DNA of 64,000 nt from Vampirovibrionales bacterium. Its GTDB lineage: Bacteria > Cyanobacteriota > Vampirovibrionia > Vampirovibrionales > Vampirovibrionaceae. A model generated the notes under the pieces. The model was not told the DNA's origin, did no database searches, and saw nothing but the letters and a program-made list of their open reading frames with translations. A program made the position numbers and the translations under genes. The stretch spans positions 237,688 through 301,687 of the forward strand of contig JARXAD010000002.1 of NCBI GenBank assembly GCA_029866025.1. The letters are read 5' to 3'. Below, piece after piece: positions 9,006-17,931 of this stretch. Each line of letters begins with the position of its first letter. Position 1 is the stretch's first letter.

Positions 9006-11006
9006 TTGAAAGGCTTTTTTAAAAAAATGGCTCACCAATTAAGCCAATACGGCCAATTGGTGGACGATTACAATGACGCCGTGGGCAAAGCCCCGGATCA
9101 TGCCTTGGCGTATGTAAACTGGGGCGTTAAGCTCTCGCAAGAAGGAAATTTGCCGGCTGCCATTGAAAAATTTCAAACGGCTGCCTCTATTGATCCCAAT
9201 CGGGCTACGTGTTTTGCCAACTGGGGTATTGCCTTAGCCCAAGCCAGCCAGTTACCCGAAGCCATTGAGCGATTTGAGCACGCCCTCAAACTGGAACCTC
9301 ACAATGCGGATGTGTATGCCCTTTTAGGGGCAGCCTTAGTGGAATTAGGAGAGTGGGAAAAGGCCAATACAATTTATGAGCAGGCCACCGCCATTGCTCC
9401 CCAATCCGAAAGCTTATTTGTGAATTGGGGTGTAGCATTAGCCCGCTCAGGGCCGAACAACCTACTGCATTACGAACGCGCTATTGAAAAATTTCAAATT
9501 GCCCTCAGTATTCGGCCTTACCAGCCCTGGGTATTATTTTTATGGGGCGTGGTACTGGCAGAACAAAACCACTATGAAGCGGCCATTGAAAAATTTAAGC
9601 TTACCTTGCGTTACCTACCCAAACATTCGGATGCCTATTACTTTTGGTGCGTGTGTCTCAATCGATTGGGGCGCTTTGAAGAAGCACTGCACGTGGCACG
9701 CCAAGCCTTGTTTTTAGAGCCCGACAACGCCGATATATACTTGCAACTGGCAGAAGCCTTACTCCATAGCGGCCAGCCAGAATCAGCTCTTTCAGCCATT
9801 GCCAACATTCGTCATGCACTAATGTTAAACCCCGAACAAGCCGACGCCTATGAATTGTTGGGGCAAGCCTTACTTAAAACCAACGAACCCGCTGAAGCTG
9901 TGGAACGCTTTGAGAAAGCACTGGCCCTAAACCCCGAGCTAAAAAGCGTCCATGCCCATTGGGGACGGGCACTTTTACTATTGGGTCATTACGAAGAGGC
10001 CTTGTTTCATTTAAAACAAGCTCATGAATTAGACCCTGACAACGTGGAAGTATTATTGCAGTGGGCCCTAGTGTCTCTGAAGCAAGATCAACTGGATGTG
10101 GCACTGGAAAAGCTATTTGCCATTGAAGGAAACACGGCACGCAGCCAAGATGCATGGAATCCGCGGCTCCATTTTTTGCTGGGAAGCCATTACCTGAGCG
10201 AAGGCGATTATGCCAAAGCCGTCAAATCCCTAAAAATTGTCATGGAAGCCGACCCTACTTTTATGGAAGCGGGTATTCAGTTGGCCCTGGCCTATTGCGG
10301 CTTAGCCGAAAATGAAGGTACCGTTTCCGCCCACTGGGACGAAGCCATTTGGGCACTACGCCCCTTGTTGCGTCAGCAGCCTCAATCCTCAAAGCTGTTG
10401 TTTTATATGGGCCATTGTCTCTTCCGTAAAGGCGATGTGGCTGCGGCTCAAGAAAAAATGGAAGCGGCATTGCTCAGCGACCCCACGATGACGGAGCCCA
10501 AAATCGCTTTAGCAGAATGCCTATTGCTTCAAGGCGACTGGTCCAAAGCGCAGGCATTGTTGTCTCCCCTATTGCAACCGTTAGCTGCCAATGGGAGTTC
10601 TAAAAACATAGCCGCCCAGCTACTCTCAGGCTGGCTATGCCTACACCAAGCCACACAGCTGCTTCAAGCATCGTCTCCAAACAACGGAAACCAAGAGGCA
10701 CTGGCCTGTCTTGAAGCTGCTGCCCTGACATCCTTAGCCCACCCAGCTTTGGTGCTGGGGGAAGGATTACGGTTGGCACTAATTAGCCTACTCAAACACC
10801 CCAATGAAACACCTTCACCCCCCATCGATTGGCCTAGAGCCTTGCATGGCCCCTATCGATGGGCCATTGCCAGCTGGCAGCAATTGTTACAGTTTTCCAG
10901 CCCACAACCCTCTCTGGTTCCTCCCGAAGCAGACTGGGTAGAGCGTTACCCTTTATTGGTAGCCTTATTCCCTTCACCTTCGCCTCATGATGGATCGCCT
11001 TTGTAG
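9006..11006 (+). CDS. Tetratricopeptide repeat protein, 666 aa
   Basis: A soluble array of TPR helical hairpins covers most of residues 20-510; typical units read YVNWGVKLSQEGNLPAAIEKFQ and end in LDPNNAD-like turns. TPR arrays are protein-binding scaffolds, and the partner here is unknown. The last 130 residues look less repetitive. There is no signal peptide, so a cytoplasmic location is likely. The start is uncertain: TTG at 9006 follows AAAGGA by 11 nt, while ATG at 9027 follows AAAGG by 13 nt; the TTG adds a short basic segment. The gene stands alone, divergent from the subtilase-like gene. Confidence 0.85.
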   Translation: MKGFFKKMAHQLSQYGQLVDDYNDAVGKAPDHALAYVNWGVKLSQEGNLPAAIEKFQTAASIDPNRATCFANWGIALAQASQLPEAIERFEHALKLEPHNADVYALLGAALVELGEWEKANTIYEQATAIAPQSESLFVNWGVALARSGPNNLLHYERAIEKFQIALSIRPYQPWVLFLWGVVLAEQNHYEAAIEKFKLTLRYLPKHSDAYYFWCVCLNRLGRFEEALHVARQALFLEPDNADIYLQLAEALLHSGQPESALSAIANIRHALMLNPEQADAYELLGQALLKTNEPAEAVERFEKALALNPELKSVHAHWGRALLLLGHYEEALFHLKQAHELDPDNVEVLLQWALVSLKQDQLDVALEKLFAIEGNTARSQDAWNPRLHFLLGSHYLSEGDYAKAVKSLKIVMEADPTFMEAGIQLALAYCGLAENEGTVSAHWDEAIWALRPLLRQQPQSSKLLFYMGHCLFRKGDVAAAQEKMEAALLSDPTMTEPKIALAECLLLQGDWSKAQALLSPLLQPLAANGSSKNIAAQLLSGWLCLHQATQLLQASSPNNGNQEALACLEAAALTSLAHPALVLGEGLRLALISLLKHPNETPSPPIDWPRALHGPYRWAIASWQQLLQFSSPQPSLVPPEADWVERYPLLVALFPSPSPHDGSPL

Positions 11007-11114
11007 CCCTTTATGCTATAAGAGAATCAACCCAATGGGGTTGGCCTGCAGTTATTAACTGCTTGAGCCGCCCCTAAAGTCGGTTTTTCTTATTAAAGAA
11101 GAAGGATGTTTTGA

Positions 11115-11888
11115 ATGATGACCTTGCGCCTACAAGACGCCATTGCGGCCCGCACCTTGGTAAAAGTGATTGCTGGTATTGATAATACCGACGCTGTTTC
11201 TGTTTCTCGTGTGGTAGAAGCGGCCCGCTTGGCCAATGCTCCTGCTTTGGATGTCTCTGCGGATGAAGCCATTGTGTCCTTAGCCCGCCAAGGATTTGAT
11301 GGCATCTTGTTTGCTTCTTCTGTAGAGCCTGCTGCTTTAGCCCGCGCTGTAGAGCTGGGGGCCGATGTGGCTGAACTGGGCAACTTTGATGCCCTCTACG
11401 CTGCTGGAACCTTTTTAACCGCCCCGATGGTAAAAGACTTGGCCCAACAAGCCGTAATCGCTGTGCAAGCCGTTAACGCCACCGCTGCCGTGTGCGTCAC
11501 CATCCCCGGGCATTTGGATACCGTCTCTCAGCAAGCCTTGGCTACCGATTTAGCCGCCATGGGCGTGGCAATGATTCAAACCGAGGGTGCCGTGCGCGTG
11601 CTCAGTGCGGAACCTAGCGTCAAAGCATTATCCACCGAGGATCAAGTGGCCTTAACCCTGTCTAACACTCAAGCCTTGGTATCTGTAGGCGTGTTGCCCG
11701 TCATGACGGCCACCAGCCTAACCGTGGATACCGTGGCCGATGCCATCACTGCCGGTGCGTGTGGCGTGGGTGTAGGCCGTGTGGTACGCCAGCACCGCAG
11801 CGTGGAAGACATGACCTTGACCATTAAAGGCATTATGAAAGCCGTAGAAGCTTCTGCCCGCCCTGCGATGGTTGCCCTTTCTGCCTAA
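11115..11888 (+). CDS. ycf23: Ycf23/DUF561 family TIM-barrel-like protein
   Basis: Matches the DUF561 (Ycf23) family as I know it: VKVIAGIDN near the N-terminus, APALDVSADE, ELGADVAELGNFDALY, the conserved VCVTIPG and MIQTEGA in the middle, and a Gly-rich ACGVGVGR end. The family has a phosphate-binding TIM-barrel look and no firmly established reaction. It is typical of cyanobacteria and red-lineage plastids, so its presence supports a cyanobacterial relative as host. ATG 11115 is preceded by GAAGGA at 8 nt, a good ribosome site. It is monocistronic, ending in a hairpin terminator. Confidence 0.85.
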   Translation: MMTLRLQDAIAARTLVKVIAGIDNTDAVSVSRVVEAARLANAPALDVSADEAIVSLARQGFDGILFASSVEPAALARAVELGADVAELGNFDALYAAGTFLTAPMVKDLAQQAVIAVQAVNATAAVCVTIPGHLDTVSQQALATDLAAMGVAMIQTEGAVRVLSAEPSVKALSTEDQVALTLSNTQALVSVGVLPVMTATSLTVDTVADAITAGACGVGVGRVVRQHRSVEDMTLTIKGIMKAVEASARPAMVALSA

Positions 11889-11901
11889 TTGATTCATCCT
11901 T

Positions 11902-11939
11902 AACGGCTCTCACAATACAATGGTGGGGGCCGTTTTTTT
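11902..11939 (+). terminator. Rho-independent terminator of ycf23
   Basis: AACGGC and GCCGTT arms, partly extended by weak pairing, followed by a run of seven T. It lies 13 bp after the ycf23 stop codon. Confidence 0.75.
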
Positions 11940-11959
11940 ACGGGTGCATACGGGTGCAT
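11940..11959 (+). repeat. 10-bp perfect tandem repeat
   Basis: ACGGGTGCAT occurs twice head to tail immediately after the ycf23 terminator. The function is unknown; it may be an operator or chance. Confidence 0.5.
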
Positions 11960-12172
11960 GTGCGCCAAACCCTTCCCAAAGATTAACCCTTTGGTTAAGG
12001 AACAACCCTCTCCCTCAGATCGTCACAGACTGTTACACTGCTACTTAAGCAAGTTTGGAATGATGAGCAACGTGTCTCTTGGCCCCCTCTTTAGACAAGG
12101 GACTGCCCCAAGAACATAGCCATGCTATTCCGCAGTTACCGTTCAATCCCCTCATGATGGAGTGTTAGACCC

Positions 12173-13003
12173 ATGAACCAGCCCATGACATACCCTGCCC
12201 GTTTTTTGGCGACCCTGTTGGCCCTGACCATCGTTGTCGGACCACTGTCCAGTGTGTCTGCTAGCGCCGATGAAATGACCAGCACCTTACGCCCTGCGTA
12301 TGGTACCTCCTCGCCCTATACCTATAGCACCGATCCTTACGGGTATAGCACCTCTACCAATACCTATAGCCAGCCTACCTATGGTGCCAGTCAGCCCACC
12401 TACGGCCCTAGCTATGGATACTCGGCACAAACTCCCTTGCAGGGCCGCGTGAGCACCATTCCAAAAGGCTCAACCCTCAATGTTAAGCTGGATCAACCCA
12501 TTAGCTCGCAAGCCAACCGCCTGGGTGAAACCGTGACGGGCACCATCGATACCCCCTTGGTGGTGGATAGTCAGGTCCTGATTCCTGCCGGTAGCCATGC
12601 TCAAGGTCAAATTGTCAGCATTATCCCCACGCGCCACATTGGCCGCCATGGAGAGGTGACCGTCCGATTTTATGAAATTCGCACCCCCGATGGGGCCACC
12701 ATTCCTATTCAGGGCCACATTGTAACCGATGACAGCACCGGCCGCTTTAGAGGCGATAGTTACGCCATGGATGCCTTAAAAGGTACGGGCACTGCTGTGG
12801 GCGGTACGGCATTAGGCGCTGTAGGCGGAACGGCTGTGGGCGGTTTGCTGGGCGTGGCTGGCGCTGGCGCCCTGATGGGAACCGGCATTGGTGCGGTGGC
12901 CGGCATTAGTTATGCCTTGGCCCGCAAAGGCAAAGACGTCACTATTCCAAGCGGCACCCGCTTTAACATTAAGGTGGATGAAGACACGTCTGCCAACCGC
13001 TAA
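12173..13003 (+). CDS. Exported glycine-zipper protein
   Basis: An N-terminal signal peptide (hydrophobic core FLATLLALTIVVG, small residues near position 30) precedes a Tyr/Ser/Thr/Pro-rich segment with TYG and YST repeats (about 40-88). Next comes a beta-rich domain (PKGSTLNVKLDQPISS to IPIQGHIV) that recalls the C-terminal domain of TrbI/VirB10-like and related envelope proteins. Residues 203-248 form a glycine zipper (GTAVGGTALGAVGGTAVGG), likely membrane-inserting. The protein ends by repeating the earlier motif as IPSGTRFNIKVDE. It probably resides in the envelope. I do not recognise a named family. A hairpin TTAACC-CTTT-GGTTAA and a TGTTACA motif lie upstream. Confidence 0.7.
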   Translation: MNQPMTYPARFLATLLALTIVVGPLSSVSASADEMTSTLRPAYGTSSPYTYSTDPYGYSTSTNTYSQPTYGASQPTYGPSYGYSAQTPLQGRVSTIPKGSTLNVKLDQPISSQANRLGETVTGTIDTPLVVDSQVLIPAGSHAQGQIVSIIPTRHIGRHGEVTVRFYEIRTPDGATIPIQGHIVTDDSTGRFRGDSYAMDALKGTGTAVGGTALGAVGGTAVGGLLGVAGAGALMGTGIGAVAGISYALARKGKDVTIPSGTRFNIKVDEDTSANR

Positions 13004-13025
13004 GCCCTGACTTTTTCGTTGAATT

Positions 13026-13059
13026 AAAAGGCCCCCATTTTTTATGATGGGGGCCTTTT
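13026..13059. terminator. Bidirectional terminator between glycine-zipper gene and rpe
   Basis: AAAAGGCCCCCAT and ATGGGGGCCTTTT form a 13-bp perfect inverted repeat with a T run in both directions, so it can terminate both convergent genes. Confidence 0.9.
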
Positions 13060-13083
13060 GTTTAGGACACGACGAATAAGGAA

Positions 13084-13749
13084 CTAACCTCGTAACCCCA
13101 TAATGGCCAGCGCCATATCGGCGGCTTTAAACACGGCATTGCCCGCCACCAGTACCTGCCCTCCGGCGGCTCGCACGTCAGCGGCATTGGTAGGAGTGAT
13201 GCCACCATCCACTTCAACGTAAATGGGGCGATTACCCACCAAGGCCTTGGCTTGCTTTAATTTTTCCAACGATTGGGGAATAAAGGACTGCCCCCCAAAC
13301 CCCGGATTGACGGACATAATTAAGATTAAATCCAACTGATCCAGCACATGCTCTATGGCGCTTAAGGGCGTGGCCGGATTGAGAGACACACCGGCTTTGG
13401 CGCCCAGCTCACGGATGCGGCACAAGGTGCGGTGCAAATGGGTGCAGGCTTCGGCGTGAACCGTTAAAATATCGGCTCCGGCCTTGCGATACTCCGCCAA
13501 ATGCTCATCGGGGTTGGTCACCATTAGGTGCACATCCAACGGCAGTGTGGTGTGGGGGCGTAAGGCTGCAATAACGGGCGGGCCAAAGGTAAGGTTGGGC
13601 ACAAAGTGGCCATCCATCACATCCAAGTGAATCCAATCGGCGCCCGCCCCCTGTACCGTGGCCAAGGCGTGTTGCAAGTTGGCAAAATCCGCCGAGAGCA
13701 ACGACGGCGCCACCAAGGGCGTATTGGGGGTAAAAGTCAGATTCGTCAT
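13084..13749 (-). CDS. rpe: Ribulose-phosphate 3-epimerase
   Basis: Interconverts ribulose 5-phosphate and xylulose 5-phosphate in the pentose phosphate pathway. Hallmarks are APSLLSADF near the N-terminus, HLDVMDGHFVPNLTFG (metal-binding His and catalytic Asp), MSVNPGFGGQSF, and VDGGI for phosphate binding. ATG 13749 gives 221 aa, the usual length, and puts PSLLSADF close to the N-terminus as in other Rpe proteins; an upstream TTG at 13785 would add 12 residues with no better ribosome site. It is convergent with the glycine-zipper gene. Confidence 0.95.
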   Translation of the reverse strand: MTNLTFTPNTPLVAPSLLSADFANLQHALATVQGAGADWIHLDVMDGHFVPNLTFGPPVIAALRPHTTLPLDVHLMVTNPDEHLAEYRKAGADILTVHAEACTHLHRTLCRIRELGAKAGVSLNPATPLSAIEHVLDQLDLILIMSVNPGFGGQSFIPQSLEKLKQAKALVGNRPIYVEVDGGITPTNAADVRAAGGQVLVAGNAVFKAADMALAIMGLRG

Positions 13750-13802
13750 ACCCACCAGCGTGCCATAGGTATCGTACGGTTTCAATACCGCTAATAAAAA
13801 GG

Positions 13803-16367
13803 CTAAGCGTTAGCAACCCACGGTTGTTTTTGGTCACGAAGCTCAGCGGTTTTTGTTTCAATGGCCGATAAAACATCTTCGTGTCGCTTCGCTTCAGCGG
13901 CAATTGCCCGCTTCTGAAAGGTTTCGTCATTAATACGTTTATAAAGGCCTACCAACTGTTTATCAATGGGAGAAACTGGCTTGGAAGGGTCTGTGTATTT
14001 ATACCGAGTAGGCGTATACCCATTCAGCAGCATAATACCCAACAAGGTTTTTGGATCTCGCTCCAGCTCTTCAAAGCGAGTGAGCATGTCTTTTTTTATC
14101 AGCGTTCGCTCTGTAGACTTGGGAATAAAGGCGGTATCCACGCCGTTTTTCAACAGCTTTTTTACCTCATCCCAACGCAAGCCCAAGTGCTGGTGCAATT
14201 TAATCAGCTCATTGGCGTTATCGGTATTGCTAATGGTGCGATTATCGGTATTGACGCTTACTTTTAAGCCCAACTTAAGAAAAAACAGGGCTGGGTGAAC
14301 CGTATAGTAGGGCACACTACCGGTTTGTACGTTGCTTTTTGGGCACAGCTCTATGCCTACATTGCTTTTTAGCAAGTTGTTAATCAATGGTGTGGCCGCC
14401 ACAATGGCGTCTCTACGCTCGGTCGTTAGCTCGTTGGCCCATTTTCGTGGGTTTTGGGTGTAGGCTGCGTACTCTTTACGCAACAAACCACCTTCAGAGT
14501 CCGCTGCCCACAGCATAATGCCGTGGCCAATGCGAAACGGGGTAACAGGCTTACCCTTAGAAAGCTCATTGGGGCCTCGATACCCAACTTTATAAGCGTT
14601 CTTAATAGAATCCGACCACTTGTATTGTCGATTTTCGGTCGCATCGCTAGAAAACGGCTCTTCTCCGGCATGGATGGTAATACCCAAGCAATGTTTAGGT
14701 TTACCCAAACGAATCATCTCTTCATTAAAGGTGTGTACCTTCTCAAACACCGGTGCAAACACATCCACCGGATAGTTTGCTTCATCGCCTGCTAAATCAA
14801 TGCCGGTAATCCGCTCCCGCGGGTCTAAATTGGTATCGCCCTCTTTTTTCTTCTTAATATTATTAGCAATGGCCTCTCGTTTATTTGTAATAGCCAAGTC
14901 CACCACTCTGTGGGCTTCGGTAAGAGACAAGGCTATTTTTGCCGCCCGCTTTTTGGCTTTCACCTCTGGTGAATCCGTCGGCAATTCTTTTAAAGCGTCC
15001 TGTTGCGCCTTGGGCAGGCGGCCTACGTTGGGTTGGCGTTCTAACAACACCGTAATGCCAAAATCAATGGCGTTACCCCAGCGGGCATTGTTACGCTGTG
15101 CCCCGTACAAGCCCGCAGCCACAGCCCATAGTTTGTCTTGGCCATCATAGTAATAGGTTTGGTTGGTAGGGTCGCCAATATCGTTGCCCGTTAGGCTCAC
15201 ACGGTATTCGGCGTAGCGCACGTTTTCTTTGGCCAAACGGTTGAGAAAATTGTAGGCATTTAAGTTGGCCACGTGCAGCTTTTTCACCGCCGGGTTAATA
15301 ATCGTTGATGTCCTTCGGTAGTCTGTTAACCTATTGGCGCGAGACTCGGCAAAGTCTTTTTGAAGCTCTTTTTCGGCTTCTGAACTATCTTGGCTCCAAC
15401 GATACACCGCGTCTTGATATTTGCTAACTTTAGCCAATTTGGTTTTTAGTTGCTCGGCAGTATTTGGATCTTCGACACTATCAACATCTTGCAAGCCCTC
15501 TGACAGCTTACCTTTAAGCATGTCCTCTAGATTTTCATAAAAACGAAAATACAGCTTAAGGGAATCGGTGGACAGAAAATCCGTCCAAAACCAAGGGGCA
15601 TTCTCTTTATAAAAAGCATACCGATCGAGCTGACCTTGCAACTGTTTTGCTTGGGCGGTATGAAAAACTCGTGCTGAGGTCATTAACCGATGTTGGTCTG
15701 GCTTGTAGCCGTAATCCTCTGCATGGTTTAGGTTAATAGCGGCTTTTTCTAATTCGGCCCATTTGTCTTCTTCTTTTGAGGCAATTTTAGCTAAGCGCTC
15801 ATGTTGTTGAATCTCTTTCAGTCTTGTATCTAAGTAATCCTTATCAGTAATGTACAGACCGTAAAAACCTCTGTCGGTATAAGTACCTTTCAGCTTTTCT
15901 AGTGTTTTGGGATCCTCTTTTAAAAGTTTTACATTGCTTTTATAAAGTACGCCTGTATCTTTATCATATTCGTCTTCCAAACGAATAATATCTTCTTTGT
16001 GGCCATTAATCGGTTTAATTACCAACTTGGTAATGCCGCCCTTCAAAATGCCTTTAATCAGGGTATAGCGCAAAAACGATCGATCAGCTCCGCCCCCTTC
16101 ATGGTCGTGCAGGCTGGTGGTCATGACACGCGTGAGCAACTGAAACACGGGGTCCGGCAAGGTGCGCTTTAATGAGTCAGGCGAAGAAGCTTTCGTTATT
16201 TCTCCAAACTGAAGCCGGTGTGCTAAGGGCGCCATACCCAAGCCCTGTAGCCCCCATGAGCTCAAAGCACCCAAGCCAAGGCGGTGCTTTTCTGAAATAC
16301 TGGCGACAGACACAATCACGAGACCCTTTATTTTTGAAGCGTTGACTCCCGACGCAATGACATACAT
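13803..16367 (-). CDS. Adenosine deaminase-like protein with large insertion
   Basis: Shows the zinc-deaminase sites of adenosine deaminase in order: metal-binding HxH in SLHDHEGGG (about H87, H89), HAGE with the catalytic Glu (about 565), RIGHG (about 612), ELCPKSNVQTG (about 671) and VSVNTDNRTIS (about 703). The last two closely resemble bacterial Add enzymes. Typical Add proteins are about 350 aa with roughly 200 residues between HxH and HAGE; here the spacing is about 475, so roughly 270 extra charged, helical residues are inserted. No signal peptide is evident. ATG 16367 is chosen because an earlier start would overlap mnmE; it follows a GGGG stretch. Expected chemistry is adenosine to inosine, but the true substrate is uncertain. 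Confidence 0.8.
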   Translation of the reverse strand: MYVIASGVNASKIKGLVIVSVASISEKHRLGLGALSSWGLQGLGMAPLAHRLQFGEITKASSPDSLKRTLPDPVFQLLTRVMTTSLHDHEGGGADRSFLRYTLIKGILKGGITKLVIKPINGHKEDIIRLEDEYDKDTGVLYKSNVKLLKEDPKTLEKLKGTYTDRGFYGLYITDKDYLDTRLKEIQQHERLAKIASKEEDKWAELEKAAINLNHAEDYGYKPDQHRLMTSARVFHTAQAKQLQGQLDRYAFYKENAPWFWTDFLSTDSLKLYFRFYENLEDMLKGKLSEGLQDVDSVEDPNTAEQLKTKLAKVSKYQDAVYRWSQDSSEAEKELQKDFAESRANRLTDYRRTSTIINPAVKKLHVANLNAYNFLNRLAKENVRYAEYRVSLTGNDIGDPTNQTYYYDGQDKLWAVAAGLYGAQRNNARWGNAIDFGITVLLERQPNVGRLPKAQQDALKELPTDSPEVKAKKRAAKIALSLTEAHRVVDLAITNKREAIANNIKKKKEGDTNLDPRERITGIDLAGDEANYPVDVFAPVFEKVHTFNEEMIRLGKPKHCLGITIHAGEEPFSSDATENRQYKWSDSIKNAYKVGYRGPNELSKGKPVTPFRIGHGIMLWAADSEGGLLRKEYAAYTQNPRKWANELTTERRDAIVAATPLINNLLKSNVGIELCPKSNVQTGSVPYYTVHPALFFLKLGLKVSVNTDNRTISNTDNANELIKLHQHLGLRWDEVKKLLKNGVDTAFIPKSTERTLIKKDMLTRFEELERDPKTLLGIMLLNGYTPTRYKYTDPSKPVSPIDKQLVGLYKRINDETFQKRAIAAEAKRHEDVLSAIETKTAELRDQKQPWVANA

Positions 16368-16392
16368 GTGACATAACCCCGTATTAAAATCA

Positions 16393-17802
16393 ATGCCTGC
16401 TAATAACACTTCATTGTTTGAAACAACCATTGTGGCCTTAGCCACTCCCCCTGGGCGTGGCGCTATTGGCGTGGTTCGCCTCAGTGGCCCCCGCGCGTGG
16501 GCCATTGCAAAACAATTGTTTACACCTGCCAACCCACAGGCTACTTTGTCGGCACGGCAAGCCCTGTTTGGCACCCTTCATGCCCCTAACCACCCTGTCC
16601 AATTGATAGATGAGGTCCTCGTTCTTCCCTTTAAAAGCCCTCAAAGCTTTACAGGCGAAGACGTGGTGGAATTTCAATGCCACGGCAGTCCTACGGTACT
16701 GAATGCTGTGGTTCAAGCCTGTGTGAACTGCGGGGCTACCCCCGCCCTGCCCGGTGAATTTACCCAACGGTCCTTTCTCCATGGACGACTGGATCTCACC
16801 CAAGCCGAATCGGTGCTGGACCTAATTGACGCCAAAGGCGAACGTATGATGGCGGCTGCTACTGCCAACCTACACCACAAAACCCTACAAACAGCATTGG
16901 CTAGCGTGTGTGAAGGACTGATTCATCTTCAAGCGCAGATTACCGCCAGTGTTGATTTTCCAGATGAAGTGGATGAACCGCAACGAGGCGGTTTGATATC
17001 ACAAGCGCACGCCTTGTCTCAGCAAGTAACGGCCTTGGTTGCCAGTAGCCAACACAGCCATTGGGTGCGAAACGGCTTGACGGTGGTACTGATGGGACGC
17101 CCCAACGCGGGTAAATCATCACTATTTAATGCCTTGCTTACCCAAGATCGGGCCATTGTAACGCCCCTAGCCGGCACCACCCGAGACACCTTGCAAGAAA
17201 CCCTCATGGTGGAAGGCATCCCTATCACGCTAGTGGATACTGCTGGCTTGCGAGATGAGAATACGGATGTCATTGAACAATTGGGCATCGCCCGCACCTG
17301 GGAAGCCGTGGCGAGAGCCCAAGCCGTGTGGATGCTGGTTTCCAGTGCTGAAAACTTAACCATCGATGATACGGCGGCATGGCAGCGGTTAGAGGAAAAA
17401 TTCCCCCACGTAGCTCGGCAAGGCCTATGGACCCAAGTAGACCGGGAAGCCACCAAGCCTTCACCGCTTGGATGGATAGCAACATCCGCTAAAACAGGCC
17501 AAGGCCTACCAGAATTGATGGAATGGCTGAAAGCCTTTGTGGCCAAACAGGTGGGGCAAACAGCCCATGGCAACGCCCAACAGCAGCAATGGGTTCTTAC
17601 CCAACGCCAACAAACCTGCTTAGCCCAATGCCAAGAAGCCTTAATTCGCCTGGAAGACGCCTTTTCTCAGCCCAGCCTCCCCTTGGATTTTGCCACCGTC
17701 CCCCTCACCGATGCTCTGCGCTCGCTGGATTCCCTTCTGGGCCGTGACACCACCGACGACATGTTATCCAGCGTCTTCAGTCAATTTTGCGTGGGCAAAT
17801 AG
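16393..17802 (+). CDS. mnmE: tRNA uridine-5-carboxymethylaminomethyl modification GTPase MnmE
   Basis: With MnmG, installs the carboxymethylaminomethyl group on the wobble uridine (U34) of certain tRNAs, using a folate one-carbon unit and GTP. The N-terminal folate-binding domain starts AATPPGRGAIGVVRLSG-like and includes SFTGEDVVEFQCHGS. The G domain sits in a helical domain: GRPNAGKS (235-242), the switch TTRDT, DTAGLR (about 280-285), and the protein ends with the essential C-x-G-K motif (FCVGK, C466). At 469 aa it has normal length. It starts 25 bp from the divergent deaminase gene. Its partner mnmG is at 30.6-32.5 kb. Confidence 0.97.
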   Translation: MPANNTSLFETTIVALATPPGRGAIGVVRLSGPRAWAIAKQLFTPANPQATLSARQALFGTLHAPNHPVQLIDEVLVLPFKSPQSFTGEDVVEFQCHGSPTVLNAVVQACVNCGATPALPGEFTQRSFLHGRLDLTQAESVLDLIDAKGERMMAAATANLHHKTLQTALASVCEGLIHLQAQITASVDFPDEVDEPQRGGLISQAHALSQQVTALVASSQHSHWVRNGLTVVLMGRPNAGKSSLFNALLTQDRAIVTPLAGTTRDTLQETLMVEGIPITLVDTAGLRDENTDVIEQLGIARTWEAVARAQAVWMLVSSAENLTIDDTAAWQRLEEKFPHVARQGLWTQVDREATKPSPLGWIATSAKTGQGLPELMEWLKAFVAKQVGQTAHGNAQQQQWVLTQRQQTCLAQCQEALIRLEDAFSQPSLPLDFATVPLTDALRSLDSLLGRDTTDDMLSSVFSQFCVGK

Positions 17803-17823
17803 GGGGCCAAAGGCCCCTTTTTA
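17803..17823 (+). terminator. Terminator of mnmE
   Basis: GGGGCC-AAA-GGCCCC stem followed by TTTTT, directly after the mnmE stop codon. Confidence 0.9.
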
Positions 17824-17931
17824 TAATGAAATCATTTTTGATGTCGCAAGTGTAGGGTGGTTTCCATCTTCACTGTATTGCACGTTGTGGCTTACAGTAG
17901 AGAATTGTTTGTTGTGCTCTATGCTTGCTTT

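Noticed and set aside
8753-9022. 89-codon frame upstream of the TPR gene
   Set aside because: It overlaps the TPR start, covers promoter-like sequence, has no ribosome site and shows no family pattern.
12140-12170. A tRNA T-arm-like string (CCGTTCAATCCCCTC)
   Set aside because: No acceptor, D or anticodon arms can be built around it, so it is not a tRNA.
13505-13930. 141-codon frame overlapping rpe and the deaminase end
   Set aside because: It crosses two real genes in another frame and has no start signal.
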